A stretch of DNA of 22,490 nt from Russula earlei (taxonomy: Eukaryota; Basidiomycota; Agaricomycetes; Russulales; Russulaceae). This document shows positions 1-8,981 of this stretch, one piece after another. Under the pieces are notes generated by a model, which was not told the origin of the DNA, did no database searches, and was given only the letters and a program-made list of their open reading frames with translations. The stretch spans positions 1-22,490 of the forward strand of contig JAGFNK010000770.1 of assembly GCA_025769875.1 (NCBI GenBank), written 5' to 3'. The position numbers and the translations under genes are program-made. Position 1 is the stretch's first letter. Every line of letters begins with the position of its first letter.

Positions 1-1
1 G

Positions 2-973
2 CCTATCACCACCTCACCTGAGCTCCTCTCCATACCACCTCAGACTGACACTCCCCCTTTTCAATATCCTCCTCCAATCAATGATGTTATCTTAGATGAA
101 AACCTGATCACTCCCTCACAACCCATCGTAGAGGAAAGACCTCCTGCCTACACACCACCAAATCCTCCTGCACCTATACTAACTGACGCCGAAGTAATGG
201 GAGAAGATTGGACGCAAGACAATCCTCAGTTCCGAGATGTCCTCATTCCTGACCCAGGAAATGAGGATGACACTACCGCTCCCTGCTTCACCATGTATGA
301 CCTTGATTCTCTCTATCCCACCATCTTTGCCATGTATGGACCAGGCTGCCCCATACACCCACCTCACATCTGTGCTCGTGCAGACCCTTACCCTTGTCCC
401 TTACTCACCAAGAAAGATGCATTCCTCTTTCAAGACACTCTCAGACACCCCAAAGCTGTTGATGAAGCATTGCGACTAGAAGATGACTTAACTCTGATGG
501 CTGAAGTATTTCACTATTGATGCATGATCAAGAAGACTCAGGACTACACCAAGAAATTGGTGGACATGCGTGGAACCCTTCACGACTTCATGTGGGAACT
601 GAGAGACTCAGAAATGCACCTAGCTAGAGCTAATGCAGTCAAGAGGATTGAACCATGCATTCTTTTCCAACCCTTCTCCCAGCTCACTCATCATGAACTA
701 AACGATGCTAGAGAGGCCATTATGGATCCCTGGTATCAATTCTCCCCTCATGTCGACAACATCTGTCTGTGGTGTAAAGACCTGCATCACAACACACACA
801 ACTGTGCACAAATAGTGACCTGTGTCCTTTGCAATTGCAAGGGACATCTTATGGAGCAATGTAGGTTTCCCCATCGTCGATGCAAACCTGATTGTCAGTG
901 TCAGGTCCCCAGAGATCAACTTCATTTCCACACTCACGCCTGTTCTTCGACCATATGCCCATATATGGGCTAA
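2..973 (+). pseudogene. Relic of the chromovirus third ORF (zinc-knuckle protein), 5' partial, one stop
   Basis: One reading frame runs from base 2 to the stop at 971-973, broken by a single TGA at 518-520. It aligns without frameshift to the 415-aa ORF at 14102-15349: the shared block IPDPGNEDD is followed by YGPGCP, RADPYP and KDAFLF. The TGA falls where the complete copy has arginine (within EVRRYRF), so a CGA to TGA change is the simplest explanation. Both CCHC zinc knuckles survive (CLWCKDLHHNTHNC and CVLCNCKGHLMEQC), as does the tail PHRRCKPD...VPRDQLHFHTHAC. The protein was probably nucleic-acid binding; its role in the element's cycle is unknown. It is not expected to be functional here. 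Confidence 0.85.
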
Positions 974-993
974 AGACCTTAACAAGGGGATAA

Positions 994-1477
994 TGTCACA
1001 AGAACCAGCTATTTGGAATGGATCAGCAACTGGGACAGCCTCACCCAGACATGACCTCACATCTGACTCATTTTACTATAACTCACTTACCCTTGACTCA
1101 TGTTTACCATGAGTCTTACTTGTGCCCACCCTGATCGACTCATAGCTACTATTTGATATAGTAGAATACTTGTATATAAGACCTGCTTTAGAGGAGAATA
1201 AGCCTTAGGCTTGTTCTCCTGTGAATTCACTGGTTTACACCTCAGGACCTGTCTGCCTCCAAGCTTTCTAGCTCCCTGTCTGAAACTTCCTACATTGCTA
1301 AGTCTTCCAGACACAAAGACTTATCAATCACTTTCCTCTTTTGTGGTACACACTAGCAAGAGCTGTGTTGTCACCGAGATCCCTGAACTTCAAGAGAACT
1401 TATCCTCTTGCTCAATTCTCTGTGCTCATCTCACATGTGAAACAATTTGTCAGCGACACCGCCCCCAGTCAGTGACA
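994..1477 (+). repeat. 3' LTR of the decayed gypsy element (484 bp)
   Basis: It begins TGTCAC and ends GTGACA, a perfect 6-bp terminal inverted repeat shared with the 494-bp LTRs at 8488 and 15369. A TATATAA box lies at 1173-1179, and AGGCTTGTTCT follows 34 bp downstream at 1207, matching the proposed self-primer of the complete element with one change. The inverted repeat around that point is also kept. It is strongly CpG-depleted relative to the intact LTRs. Confidence 0.9.
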
Positions 1478-1631
1478 TGAGGTCAGAATCTGAAGTGTCA
1501 CCATCAGAAGGGATGGTGGACATTGCAAGTGGCAGGCTGTATGCACAGGTACACATCAATATACAAGTATGTGTAGATAGTATGTCACATGACCAGTTAC
1601 CCAAACCCACCCATATGAATGTCATCAGATG

Positions 1632-1929
1632 GGGTAAGTGGTGTATGGGTAGACCATACACCAGGTGAGAACCCACAACCCTCAGGTTCAATCCCCCCCC
1701 TTGGAAAGGTTTTAGTGGGTATTGGCCTTGCCAATTCCCACACTACCTCAGCAACCTAAAGAAGGCTGGAGCTATGTGTATACTAGCAACTTCTGGAGGG
1801 GAACCAGTTTCCTAAGTCAAGGGGCAGGCCCTTGTGCCTGCTACAACCTGGCAATGGGGACTGCTCTGTTTGCTCTTGCCCACTGCTATGCTTCAAAAAG
1901 AAGCAGGGTATCCAAAAAAAAAAAAAAAA
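1632..1929 (+). mobile_element. tRNA-derived SINE
   Basis: The element starts with a tRNA-like head. An A-box-like sequence (TGGTGTATGGGTAGA, from 1639) lies at position +8 and a B box (GGTTCAATCCC, 1685-1695) at +54, which is the spacing found inside tRNA genes. An unrelated body of about 220 bp follows, then a run of 16 A ending at 1929. The flanks are a 15-bp direct repeat at 1617-1631 and 1930-1944 that differs at two sites, both transitions. This is the structure of a SINE transcribed by RNA polymerase III and inserted by LINE machinery. The head also contains an 8-bp inverted repeat (GTGTATGG/CCATACAC). I cannot assign the source tRNA. Confidence 0.8.
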
Positions 1930-2082
1930 GAATATCACCAGATGTTCTATCTCAAACAGTTTCATCTCTTTTTCACACTCCAATTCAACCTCCCTCAGAT
2001 TCTCCCATCTGAGATAGAATGTCTGGAATCAAGACTAATATTATCCAATTACATTTGGGTTAGCCTCATCATGTTGAAGTAT

Positions 2083-2465
2083 GTAGCCTACCCATTAGTC
2101 AGACAGCTTAAGTAAGCTACCCATTAGTCAGACAGTCACACAAGTCATGCAAAATGTAATGAAATATTTGAAGCATCAATTGAATCAAGACACCTTGCCA
2201 GTTGTGGCAGTGTTGTTTTTAGGGAACGGATGTGATCAGCTGAGGATGCCAAGTTGAAGTGCCAACTCAAACTCAAACTCTAACATTGTGCATGACATCC
2301 TCCCAGATATCCAAGAAAGGGGAAATCACCAAATGGGGGTCTTTTGACACAAAAAAAAAAAGTGTGGACTCCCATTAATCAGCACTTTCACCCCCAGGTT
2401 GAAAGAAATTTCAATCTTTATTGTTCATATGCCTACACATTCTGTCTGACTAATGGGTAGGCTAC
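2083..2465. mobile_element. MITE-like element with exact 24-bp terminal inverted repeats
   Basis: Bases 2083-2106 and 2442-2465 are perfect inverted copies of each other (24 of 24), starting GTAGCCTACCCATTAGTC. The direct repeat AGTAT flanks both sides (2078-2082 and 2466-2470). A second, slightly changed copy of the left terminus lies just inside at 2112-2135, so that end is duplicated. No coding frame is visible; the interior is AT-rich with an 11-nt A run near 2351. It is a non-autonomous DNA transposon of unassigned superfamily. A 5-bp target duplication is unusual and could be partly chance. Confidence 0.75.
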
Positions 2466-2531
2466 AGTATGTTGCCTGCTGTCAACACATTCCTCTCTGG
2501 GAGTCAATGGGTGCCTTGATAGCTATTGCAC

Positions 2532-3772
2532 TAGGGATGTGCCCGGCCCAGCCTCAGGCCGTGAGCCGGGCCAAGCCAGGCCGAAATAGGCCAGGCCGAG
2601 CTGGGCCAAAGTGACGGCTTCGTGACGGCTTTGGCCCGGCCTGTGATTTGAAAAGCCAAAGCCGGGCCGTCAAGCCCCAGCTTTGATCATTTGGGGTAAT
2701 CATCAAACTTTAATTTATCAACTTTGCATGGACATGGACACACCATCATTCCCTGTCATTTTTCATCGTCGTATCTGTGCTTCCCTCTCAACCTTCCTTT
2801 TTGCTTGAGTCAAGTACATGTACAATGTAAGCTTTGGTGGCCTATATGTCAATGTGCAATGCTCAGTCGCGTTGGTTGCTCGTAATCCCTTTCCTCAGTC
2901 TTAGATCACTTCGTCCCGCAGCATACCATGTTGTACACTGGACTTCACTCATTCCACATGTATAATCCATGCTCTTACCATGCCTCATCATGCTCTCCAG
3001 AACATAACGACTCCATAATATATTTGATATTTAAATACAAAAGTGCTATTCTTAAGTCCTCCTACTGCAAATCCGCGAGCGCGAGGTGATACGGCGATGA
3101 TGTCAGGGGTGAGACGCTATGGGCAGCAAGCCCTCGAATAGCGCGGCAATGACGATGGGTGAGGCGCTGTGGGCAGCGAGCCCTCAGGTAAGGCGATGGT
3201 GACAATGATGAACGTGTCATACGGGTGTGTGCGCAGACATGTGGCGGACGCGAGGACGATGCTTGAGGGATGGTCTTGGGAGGGCGCGATGCGCAGCCGG
3301 ACGGCGATGGTGTCGTGCCGTAGGTCGAAGTGTGGGGAGGAGCCGTGCTCCGACTTGAAGACCGAAGGGATGAAGGCATTGAGCGCCAAGGCGAGTGACG
3401 TCGACAGCGATCGAATTGAGCCGTTGTCGTAGTCTGCTGACATGGAGTGGGCAATGCAGTGGGGATGACGTCGAGAGTGGGAACGCAAGGAAAGGAGGGT
3501 GAGGTGAAAAGAATGACGATAGTTGGAAGGAGGGATGTGAGTGGGATGAAAGACAAAGGGAAAGTGAACGCACAGGGGTGGTACAAGTCATGTGGCCAGC
3601 AGGCTCACATACAGAAAATCTTATGTACAAAAGCCGTGGCCTAGGCCAGGCCAAGCTGGAGCCAAGCCGGGTTTGACGGCTTTGGCCCGGCCTGGGGTTT
3701 TAGAAAGCCAAAGCCGCCTCGGGCCGAGCCAAAGCCGGGGCTTTCAGGCCAAGCCGGGCCGGAAAAACCCTA
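2532..3772 (+). mobile_element. Non-autonomous hAT-type transposon, copy 1
   Basis: The ends are TAGGGATGTGCC... and ...GGAAAAACCCTA, imperfect inverted repeats with the TAGGG start typical of Ac/hAT elements. A perfect 8-bp direct repeat, TATTGCAC, flanks it (2524-2531 and 3773-3780), the target-duplication size of hAT. The subterminal 150 bp at each end are packed with GGCCCGGC-type motifs. The interior (about 3060-3600) is GC-rich and open in several minus-strand frames, including 3117-3488 (MSADYDNGSIRSL at its start), but no transposase domain is recognisable. That interior may be captured host sequence. The right end lies 412 bp upstream of the ATG of the host gene at 4185. Confidence 0.85.
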
Positions 3773-4184
3773 TATTGCACACGCAGGTAGCGCCACAGAT
3801 GTCGAACAACGAATGACTTGCCAGTGGGCTCACTGGCACAGTGACATGCACGTTATGAGATTGACCGACCGGAGAAGAGCCAGGATTGTGAGTTGCTCAC
3901 TGGGGGTGATTCACATCGGCAACGTTTGGCGAACCGAGAACTGAGAGGCGAAAGCGCGCGAAGTTATATTAAGGGACTTGGTATGGAGCGCACCCTCAAA
4001 GATGTGATGGCCCTGGTGATGACGCCGTCGCAAGCTATATGTCTGTCACGCCACCTTTCTCCACCACAAAAATGGTACTGGAAAAGGCCCCGGAGAAACA
4101 AAGAGATGATGCGGCATTTATCAAGTCTTCATCTCCTCCATGATCGCCTGACATAGCCATCCTGTATTGCACCTCAACGCAAAC

Positions 4185-4830
4185 ATGGTTCCCGCGTCTC
4201 ATTTCCCAGTCGTCGTGCCCCCAACATTCCTCAACGTAACCGCGATCTCGGCGCAGAATGGCCAATCCGTCCTCGAGTGCTGGCAGATCTTGCCCGGCTT
4301 CAGCAACTCGTCACAGTCGGGTACGGTTGGCCCGAGCATCCTGCGGTTGGGCAACGTCGCCAACATGAGCTACTCCGTAATCCCGCCTGGGTTCAACGGA
4401 GGCCTCAACAACGCGCCAACAACACAGTACGTCCTCCCGCTGCCTTTATTCTACTCTGTTTTTTTTTTCTTCTTATTTTCTTTCTCTCCGCTCGTTTCTC
4501 TCATTCTATTTTTATCCTACTTGTCACTGACATTCCTCCTGCTATTTACTCCGAAGATGGGTCGCGTTGCTCTCGGGTCTCGGGCACGTCACGCTCCCCG
4601 ACTCGTCTGACGAGGCTTATTTCGGGAAAGGCGACTTTCTCTTCGCGGCAGACACGGCGGCAGTGAGCATAAAGGGCCACTTGACGAATTTCCCGTCCCA
4701 ATTCGAGACGGCCATACTGCAAATTCCCACAGGGGGCACCATTCCCCAGCACAGTGTGTTGTACTCCGGTCCATGTAAAACTCATCATCAACCCGCGAAG
4801 CGCGTCGGTAGTTTGAACGACCTCGACTAG
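4185..4830 (+). CDS. Cupin-like small protein, two exons (4185-4426, 4557-4830)
   Basis: Splicing out 4427-4556 joins the two exons in frame to give 171 aa. Exon 1 ends in phase 2 (...NAPTT plus CA), and exon 2 supplies A then TGG, giving QWV at residues 81-83. The intron has GTACGT at its donor, CTGAC as branch site at 4527-4531 and AAG at its acceptor. Residues 30-34 (LECWQ), 65-78 (VIPPGFNGGLNNAP) and 86-95 (LSGLGHVTLP) match a conserved family of small agaricomycete proteins that I recall as cupin-fold and often secreted. Later blocks are FAADTAA, LQIPTGG and HSVLYSGPC. Three N-glycosylation sequons (N17, N41, N60) fit a secreted protein. However, no signal peptide precedes residue 1: an in-frame stop lies at 4149, so an upstream exon or N-terminal decay is possible. 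The molecular function is unknown. Confidence 0.75.
4427..4556 (+). other. Spliceosomal intron of the cupin-like gene
   Basis: It is 130 nt with donor GTACGT, a pyrimidine-rich middle (long T run near 4460), branch site CTGAC 30 nt before the acceptor, and acceptor AAG. Removing it restores the conserved QWV junction between exons. This is a prediction from sequence alone, with no transcript seen. Confidence 0.75.
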
Positions 4831-5853
4831 AGACTCGCATTTGCACCCCGATACGATCATCATAGGGTTTGTAAGGTTGCTTTGGGTACGTGGTCCTGCG
4901 CAACTTCTCTGTCCCATGTTCAGCGTGATAGGCTGCGTGATTATCACGTTGTGAATATGGGACAGATTACGTTTATTTCATCAGGCTATCTCGTTCGCAC
5001 GCCATGTACGGGGTTGATCATAAACAATTGCATACTGCGTATCTTTCCACTCCTGTCTGAGTCCATTTTCTGTTGTCTCTTCCATTGAAGGTCAAAGGCG
5101 TGCCCTTTCTTCCCCGTGCGTCTTTTGACTACATGCTGGTGTCAAGTTTTCCCTCTACGTGCTAGCCCATAGCCCTAGCAGTGACCAGGGCTGCATGCCG
5201 TTCCCGTAACTGACGGCCATACTACCGTAATTATACAGGTCCCATTACCATACTGTTGGTCAGAAAATATACACAGAAGATGAACCAATCTCCTTGAGTT
5301 GGCCCCACTGAACCACTGAACCAAGTCCAGGGACTTGGCCCCACCGAATCAGAGCTAACACTCCAACAGCTACAATGCCATAACAATGATGATGGGTGAA
5401 ACAGCCATCAATGGCAGTACAGTTTGCCTTCAACATGACCTAAAGAAATGACATCATGTTGATATCAATGTGACCTAGTAATGACACCTTAGTGCTCATG
5501 GGTTTGACTTTATGTCACCTGTGGCATTGAGTTCAACTTTGTGTTGCTCCAGCTCCACCACCACCCACTCTAACCTCCCTGATATCTCCTGCTCTCACAG
5601 CTTGACATGTGTCAGCTGATCCTAGCACTTCAACACCACTAATAAACAGGAGCCTCATGATAGCTTCACATTATTTTTTATGATGCTGTAATTCCAGATT
5701 CCCTCTCTTTTCTGCTCATGTGATGAGGTCAGTTTCAGACAGGTGACTATGCAGCCATATGGTGATGAATACTGGTCTGACCAAGCTGATCATATCAGCA
5801 CCATTTTGAACTGCCAAGTTGAATATAAAAGGAGGACAATCTGCACTGTAAGG
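4831..5853. other. Intergenic region, 3' of the cupin-like gene
   Basis: I see no gene here. The first 250 bp still contain CpG and may hold the 3' UTR. From about 5250 the sequence becomes CpG-poor and resembles decayed repeat DNA. A short imperfect direct repeat around GGCCCCAC (about 5300-5350) and an isolated TATAAAA at 5824-5830 with no following frame are the only structures noted. Confidence 0.4.
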
Positions 5854-6019
5854 TGTATGAGCCTGCTGACTGGGAAACTCACATGACCTGTACTTGCCCC
5901 ACCTCTCATGTGTCCATTGCCCACAAGTCCTCCTTCCCTTTCTTTCATCTTTCTCTCTCACTCTCACATTCCCCTTGTGACATCACCCCCACTGTGTTCC
6001 CCACTCTGTGCCTGGGAAC
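5854..6019 (+). repeat. Old diverged copy of hAT-internal sequence, left part
   Basis: Read on the plus strand, this stretch is similar to the reverse complement of the interior of the hAT element. GAGCCTGCTG, ACATGAC then TGTAC, and the CTCCTTCC/TTTCATC block occur in the same order. It has lost nearly all CpG and carries small indels. It ends at the 8-bp target site CTGGGAAC of hAT copy 2 and resumes after that element at 7239. Confidence 0.65.
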
Positions 6020-7230
6020 TAGGGATGTGCCCGGCCCGGCCTCAGGCCGTGAGCCAGGCCAAGCCAGGCCGAAATAGGCCGGGCCGAGCCGGGCCAAAGT
6101 GACGGCTTCATGACGGCTTTGGCCCGGCCTGTGATTTGAAAAGCCAAAGCCGGGCCGTCAAGCCCCGGCTTTGATCATTTGGGGTAATCATCAAACTTTA
6201 ATTTATCAACATGGACACACCATCATTCCCTGTCGTTTTTCATCGTCGTATCTGTACTTCCCTCTCAACCTTCTTTTTTGCTTGAGTCAAGTACATGTAC
6301 AATGTAAGCTTTGGTGGCCTATATGTCAATGTGCAATGCTCAGTCGCGTTGGTTGCTTGTAATCCCTTTCCTCAGTCTTAGATCGCTTCGTCCCGCAGCG
6401 TACCATGTTGTACACTGGACTTCACTCATTCCACATGTATAATCCATGCTCTTACCATGCCTCATCATGCTCTCCAGAACATAACGACTCCGTAATATAT
6501 TTGATATTTAAATACAAAAGTGCTATTCTAAAGTCCTCCTACTGCGAATCCGCGAGTGCGAGGCGATGCGGCGATGATGTCGGGGGCGAGACGCTATGGG
6601 CAGCGAGCCCTCGAATAGCGCGGCAATGACGATGGGTGAGGCACTGTGGGCAGCGAGCCCTCGGGTAAGACGATGGTGACGATGATGAACGCGTCATACG
6701 GGTCCGTGCGTAGACGTGTGGCGGACGCGAGGACGATGCTTGAGGGATGGTCTTGGGAGGGCGCGATGCGCAGCCGGACGGCGATGGTGTCGTGCCGTAG
6801 GTTGAAGTGTGGGGAGGAGCCGTGCTCCGACTTGAAGACCGAAGGGATGAAGGCGTTGAGCGGCAAGGCGAGTGACGTCGACAGCGATCGAATTGAGCCA
6901 TTGTCGTAGTCTGCTGACATGGAGTGGGCAACGTGGTGGGGATGACGTTGAGAGTGGGAACGCGAGGAAAGGAGAGTGAGGTGAAAGGAATGACGATAGT
7001 TGGAAGGAGGGATTGAGTGGGATGAAAGACGAAGGGAAAGTGAACGCGCAAGGGGTGGTACAAGTTATGTGGAAAATCTTACGTACAAAAGCCGTGGCCT
7101 AGGCCAGGCCAAGCCGGAGCCAAGCCAGGTTTGACGGCTTTGGCCCAGCCTGGGGTTTTAGAAAGCCAAAGCCGCCTCGGGCCGAGCCAAAGCCGGGGCT
7201 TTCAGGCCAAGCCGGGCCGGAAAAACCCTA
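6020..7230 (+). mobile_element. Non-autonomous hAT-type transposon, copy 2
   Basis: It has the same ends as the copy at 2532-3772 (TAGGGATGTGCC and GGAAAAACCCTA) in the same orientation. A perfect 8-bp duplication, CTGGGAAC, flanks it at 6012-6019 and 7231-7238. It is 30 bp shorter than copy 1, mainly through an 11-bp deletion near the start and a 19-bp deletion near 7070. The other differences are mostly transitions. The corresponding minus-strand frame is 6594-6920. No transposase is recognisable, so both copies depended on an enzyme supplied elsewhere. Confidence 0.85.
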
Positions 7231-7238
7231 CTGGGAAC

Positions 7239-7452
7239 TGCAACAATGGCTCAAGACAATTGCCATCAACATCACCCACCTTGCCCTCACTCCTGCCACA
7301 CACATATGCATGGACCTGTATGACATGTTCATCATTATTGTCACCTTAACCAAGGGCTCACTGCCCATAGTGTCTTGCCCCTTCATCGTCATCTCACTGC
7401 CTTGTGCTCTTGACTTGCAGTCAGAGGAGTAGCATTTTTGAATTTAAGTATC
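7239..7452 (+). repeat. Old diverged copy of hAT-internal sequence, right part
   Basis: It continues the 5854-6019 similarity after the inserted hAT. ACAATGGCTCAA, GTATGACATGTTCATCATT, AGGGCTCACTGCCCATAG and GACTTGCAG correspond in order to the minus strand of the hAT interior. The similarity fades at about 7452. With the left part it forms one old copy split by the younger insertion. Confidence 0.65.
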
Positions 7453-7580
7453 AGTAGCTACTATCTTGTTCAGTAGCTAAAGCTTAGTTGAGCCTCTCAG
7501 TGAATGAAATCTACTTTCTAGCATTCATGTTGGCTAAGAACACCTTGACTCCCTCAAGCTCCCACTCTTCTCCTTCAAGA

Positions 7581-7606
7581 ACACACACACACACTCTCTC
7601 TCTCTC
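7581..7606. repeat. Microsatellite (AC)7(TC)6
   Basis: Seven AC units (7581-7594) are followed directly by six TC units (7595-7606), a compound dinucleotide repeat. Confidence 0.95.
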
Positions 7607-8097
7607 ACATGTGTGCATTGCATCCTGGGGCACAACCTTGCTCCCTGCTCCCTTCTGCTCTGCACCTGTCCTCAGATCAAGTCTTACTGACTCCACATAG
7701 CCATGGTGGCTTGCTACAGCACATAAGTCATACCAACACAATCTCCATGTTAGGAACTGGACTGCACCTTGAACTGACTGCTGTAGTGCACCATGTCAGG
7801 GCACACAGTCTGTGGGGCTTGATCTGAGGGTATGTACAGACAGAGAAGAACTGAGAGCAAGCAAGGGTCACACTGTGGTTTGGCTTCTTGGTTTTTGCAG
7901 ATAAGTGTGAGAGATGCAAAAGAGAATAATCTTTCTTATTCCAGAGGGTAGGTAGACAGTTTATATACAGGGAGGAAGCATGATGAAAGGAAGTCTAGAA
8001 CAAGAGAGATCAAATTATGATGAAAGAATGGGCATAAGAAATAGCTCAAGATATGACATGTGGTGGGTGCACCTGCTGCACATGTGATTTTGTGCTT

Positions 8098-8235
8098 AGC
8101 CAGATCACATACCTTACACTGCTTACCTATGCATGCTTATGTGTCTTGCTTACTGATCTGATTACTGATTGCTTAGTGATTGCTTACTATGCTGCTTATT
8201 GATTGCCTACTGTTTGATTACTGATTGCTTGGTGA
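8098..8235. repeat. Degenerate tandem array of TTACTGATTGCTT-like units
   Basis: GATTGCTT, TTACTGATT and GCTTACTATGCTT variants follow one another about ten times without exact copies. It looks like an old short-unit tandem repeat. Confidence 0.5.
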
Positions 8236-8487
8236 GGATGACTCACATGTGAGTCATTAGTATTATGTCAGGTTTGAAATCCCTCTCTACTGATAGTAGA
8301 GGGTCTCAGCTATGTGTTCCCCAGGTCTCATATGATTCAGATCAGCTGTTCTTGAGAGATGGTCTAAATACTCTGATGTATGAAGGAGTTGAGTGTTACT
8401 GAGTGGTTTGGGGTCTGGAAGATGCTGGAACACCTGAACTATGGACTGCACCAATTGCATCATGCAAGCAATGAGTTGCATTGCTTC

Positions 8488-8981
8488 TGTCACAAGAACC
8501 GGCTCTTCGGACTGGACCGGCAACCGGACAAGCCTACCCGGACAGACCTCACGATTCCCGCGCGTTTTAATGACTCACTTAGCCTCGCATGTACCAGCAC
8601 CTTCCAGCGTGCTCTAGTCTCGATCGCCTCATTGTTACCTTGTGTCTACTATTTGATATAGGATACACTGTCTATATAAACCTGTCTGTAACAGAGAACA
8701 AGCCCTAAGCTTGTTCTCCTGTGAAATATCACTGGATTTCGAACTTCAGGACTTGTAGGCTTGCAAGACATCAAGCACTTCGTCTGAAACCTCTATTGCT
8801 CATAAGTCTTCTTGACGCGAAGACTTATTCGTTATTTCTCCCCTCCGCGGAACATATTTGCCTCGGCAATATCGTCTCCGAGATCCCCGAAGTTCACGAA
8901 GACTTAGTGTCTCGCTCGACTCGCTGCGCTCGTCTCGCGCGTGAACCAATTTGTCAGCAACACTGCCCCCAGTCGGTGACA
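8488..8981 (+). repeat. 5' LTR of the chromovirus (494 bp)
   Basis: It starts TGTCAC and ends GTGACA. It holds a TATATAA box (8673-8679) and a perfect 10-bp inverted repeat GAGAACAAGC/GCTTGTTCTC (8694-8703 and 8709-8718). It has lost three CpG sites that the 3' LTR keeps, and keeps seven that the 3' LTR has lost. Confidence 0.95.
8673..8718 (+). promoter_or_regulatory. LTR core promoter and predicted self-primer start
   Basis: TATATAA (8673-8679) is followed 34 bp later by AAGCTTGTTCT (8707-8717), a usual TATA-to-start distance. That 11-mer is exactly complementary to the leader at 8984-8994. If transcription starts at 8707, the 5' end of the RNA would pair with the binding site, as in Tf1. 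The 10-bp hairpin 8694-8718 overlaps the proposed start. The start site itself is inferred. Confidence 0.65.

Larger units (their letters stand above)
1..1477 (+). mobile_element. Decayed 3' end of a Ty3/gypsy chromovirus (same family as the element at 8488-15862)
   Basis: This stretch holds the C-terminal part of a third-ORF relic, a polypurine tract and a 3' LTR, in the same order as the complete element at 8488-15862. The left part lies outside the window. The tract at 972-993 (AAAGACCTTAACAAGGGG then ATAA) sits directly before the LTR, as in the complete element. Almost every CpG present in the complete copy is TpG or CpA here, so this copy is older or longer methylated. The 5-bp target duplication cannot be checked because the 5' end is absent. 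Confidence 0.9.
7453..8487. other. Intergenic, CpG-poor region before the intact chromovirus
   Basis: No convincing gene is seen. The region contains a microsatellite (7581-7606), a degenerate TTACTGATTGCTT-type array (8098-8235), a 20-bp palindrome (8238-8257) and a weak minus-strand open frame. That frame starts in the LTR at 8523 and runs to 8287. Its last bases before the LTR continue after the 3' LTR at 15868, marking the site the chromovirus entered. Confidence 0.4.

Noticed and set aside
1632..1700. A functional tRNA gene
   Set aside because: The A and B boxes are in place, but the head does not fold into a full cloverleaf (the D-arm region forms an 8-bp hairpin) and it continues into a SINE body with poly(A).
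1945..2019. A separate mini-MITE with ends TTCTATCTCA/TGAGATAGAA
   Set aside because: A 10-bp inverted pair over about 75 bp without a target duplication is too weak to call.
3117..3488. Minus-strand ORF in the hAT interior as a transposase or real gene
   Set aside because: Three frames are open over the same GC-rich stretch, no transposase motif is visible, and the two copies differ by similar numbers of residues in each frame, so there is no sign of selection on one frame.
5170..5240. Start of another hAT (CAGGGCTGCATG)
   Set aside because: No matching inverted end or 8-bp duplication was found downstream within the window.
5824..5830. A promoter at TATAAAA
   Set aside because: No open frame or leader follows within a sensible distance; the next sequence is a decayed repeat copy.
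7831..7900. A spliceosomal intron (GTATGT to TTTGCAG)
   Set aside because: The splice-like signals are good but there is no coding frame on either side, so it has no gene to belong to.
8287..8523. Minus-strand 78-aa ORF at the chromovirus edge
   Set aside because: Its start lies inside the LTR and the rest is in CpG-poor decayed sequence; no family is recognisable, so it is at most a fragment of the pre-insertion locus.
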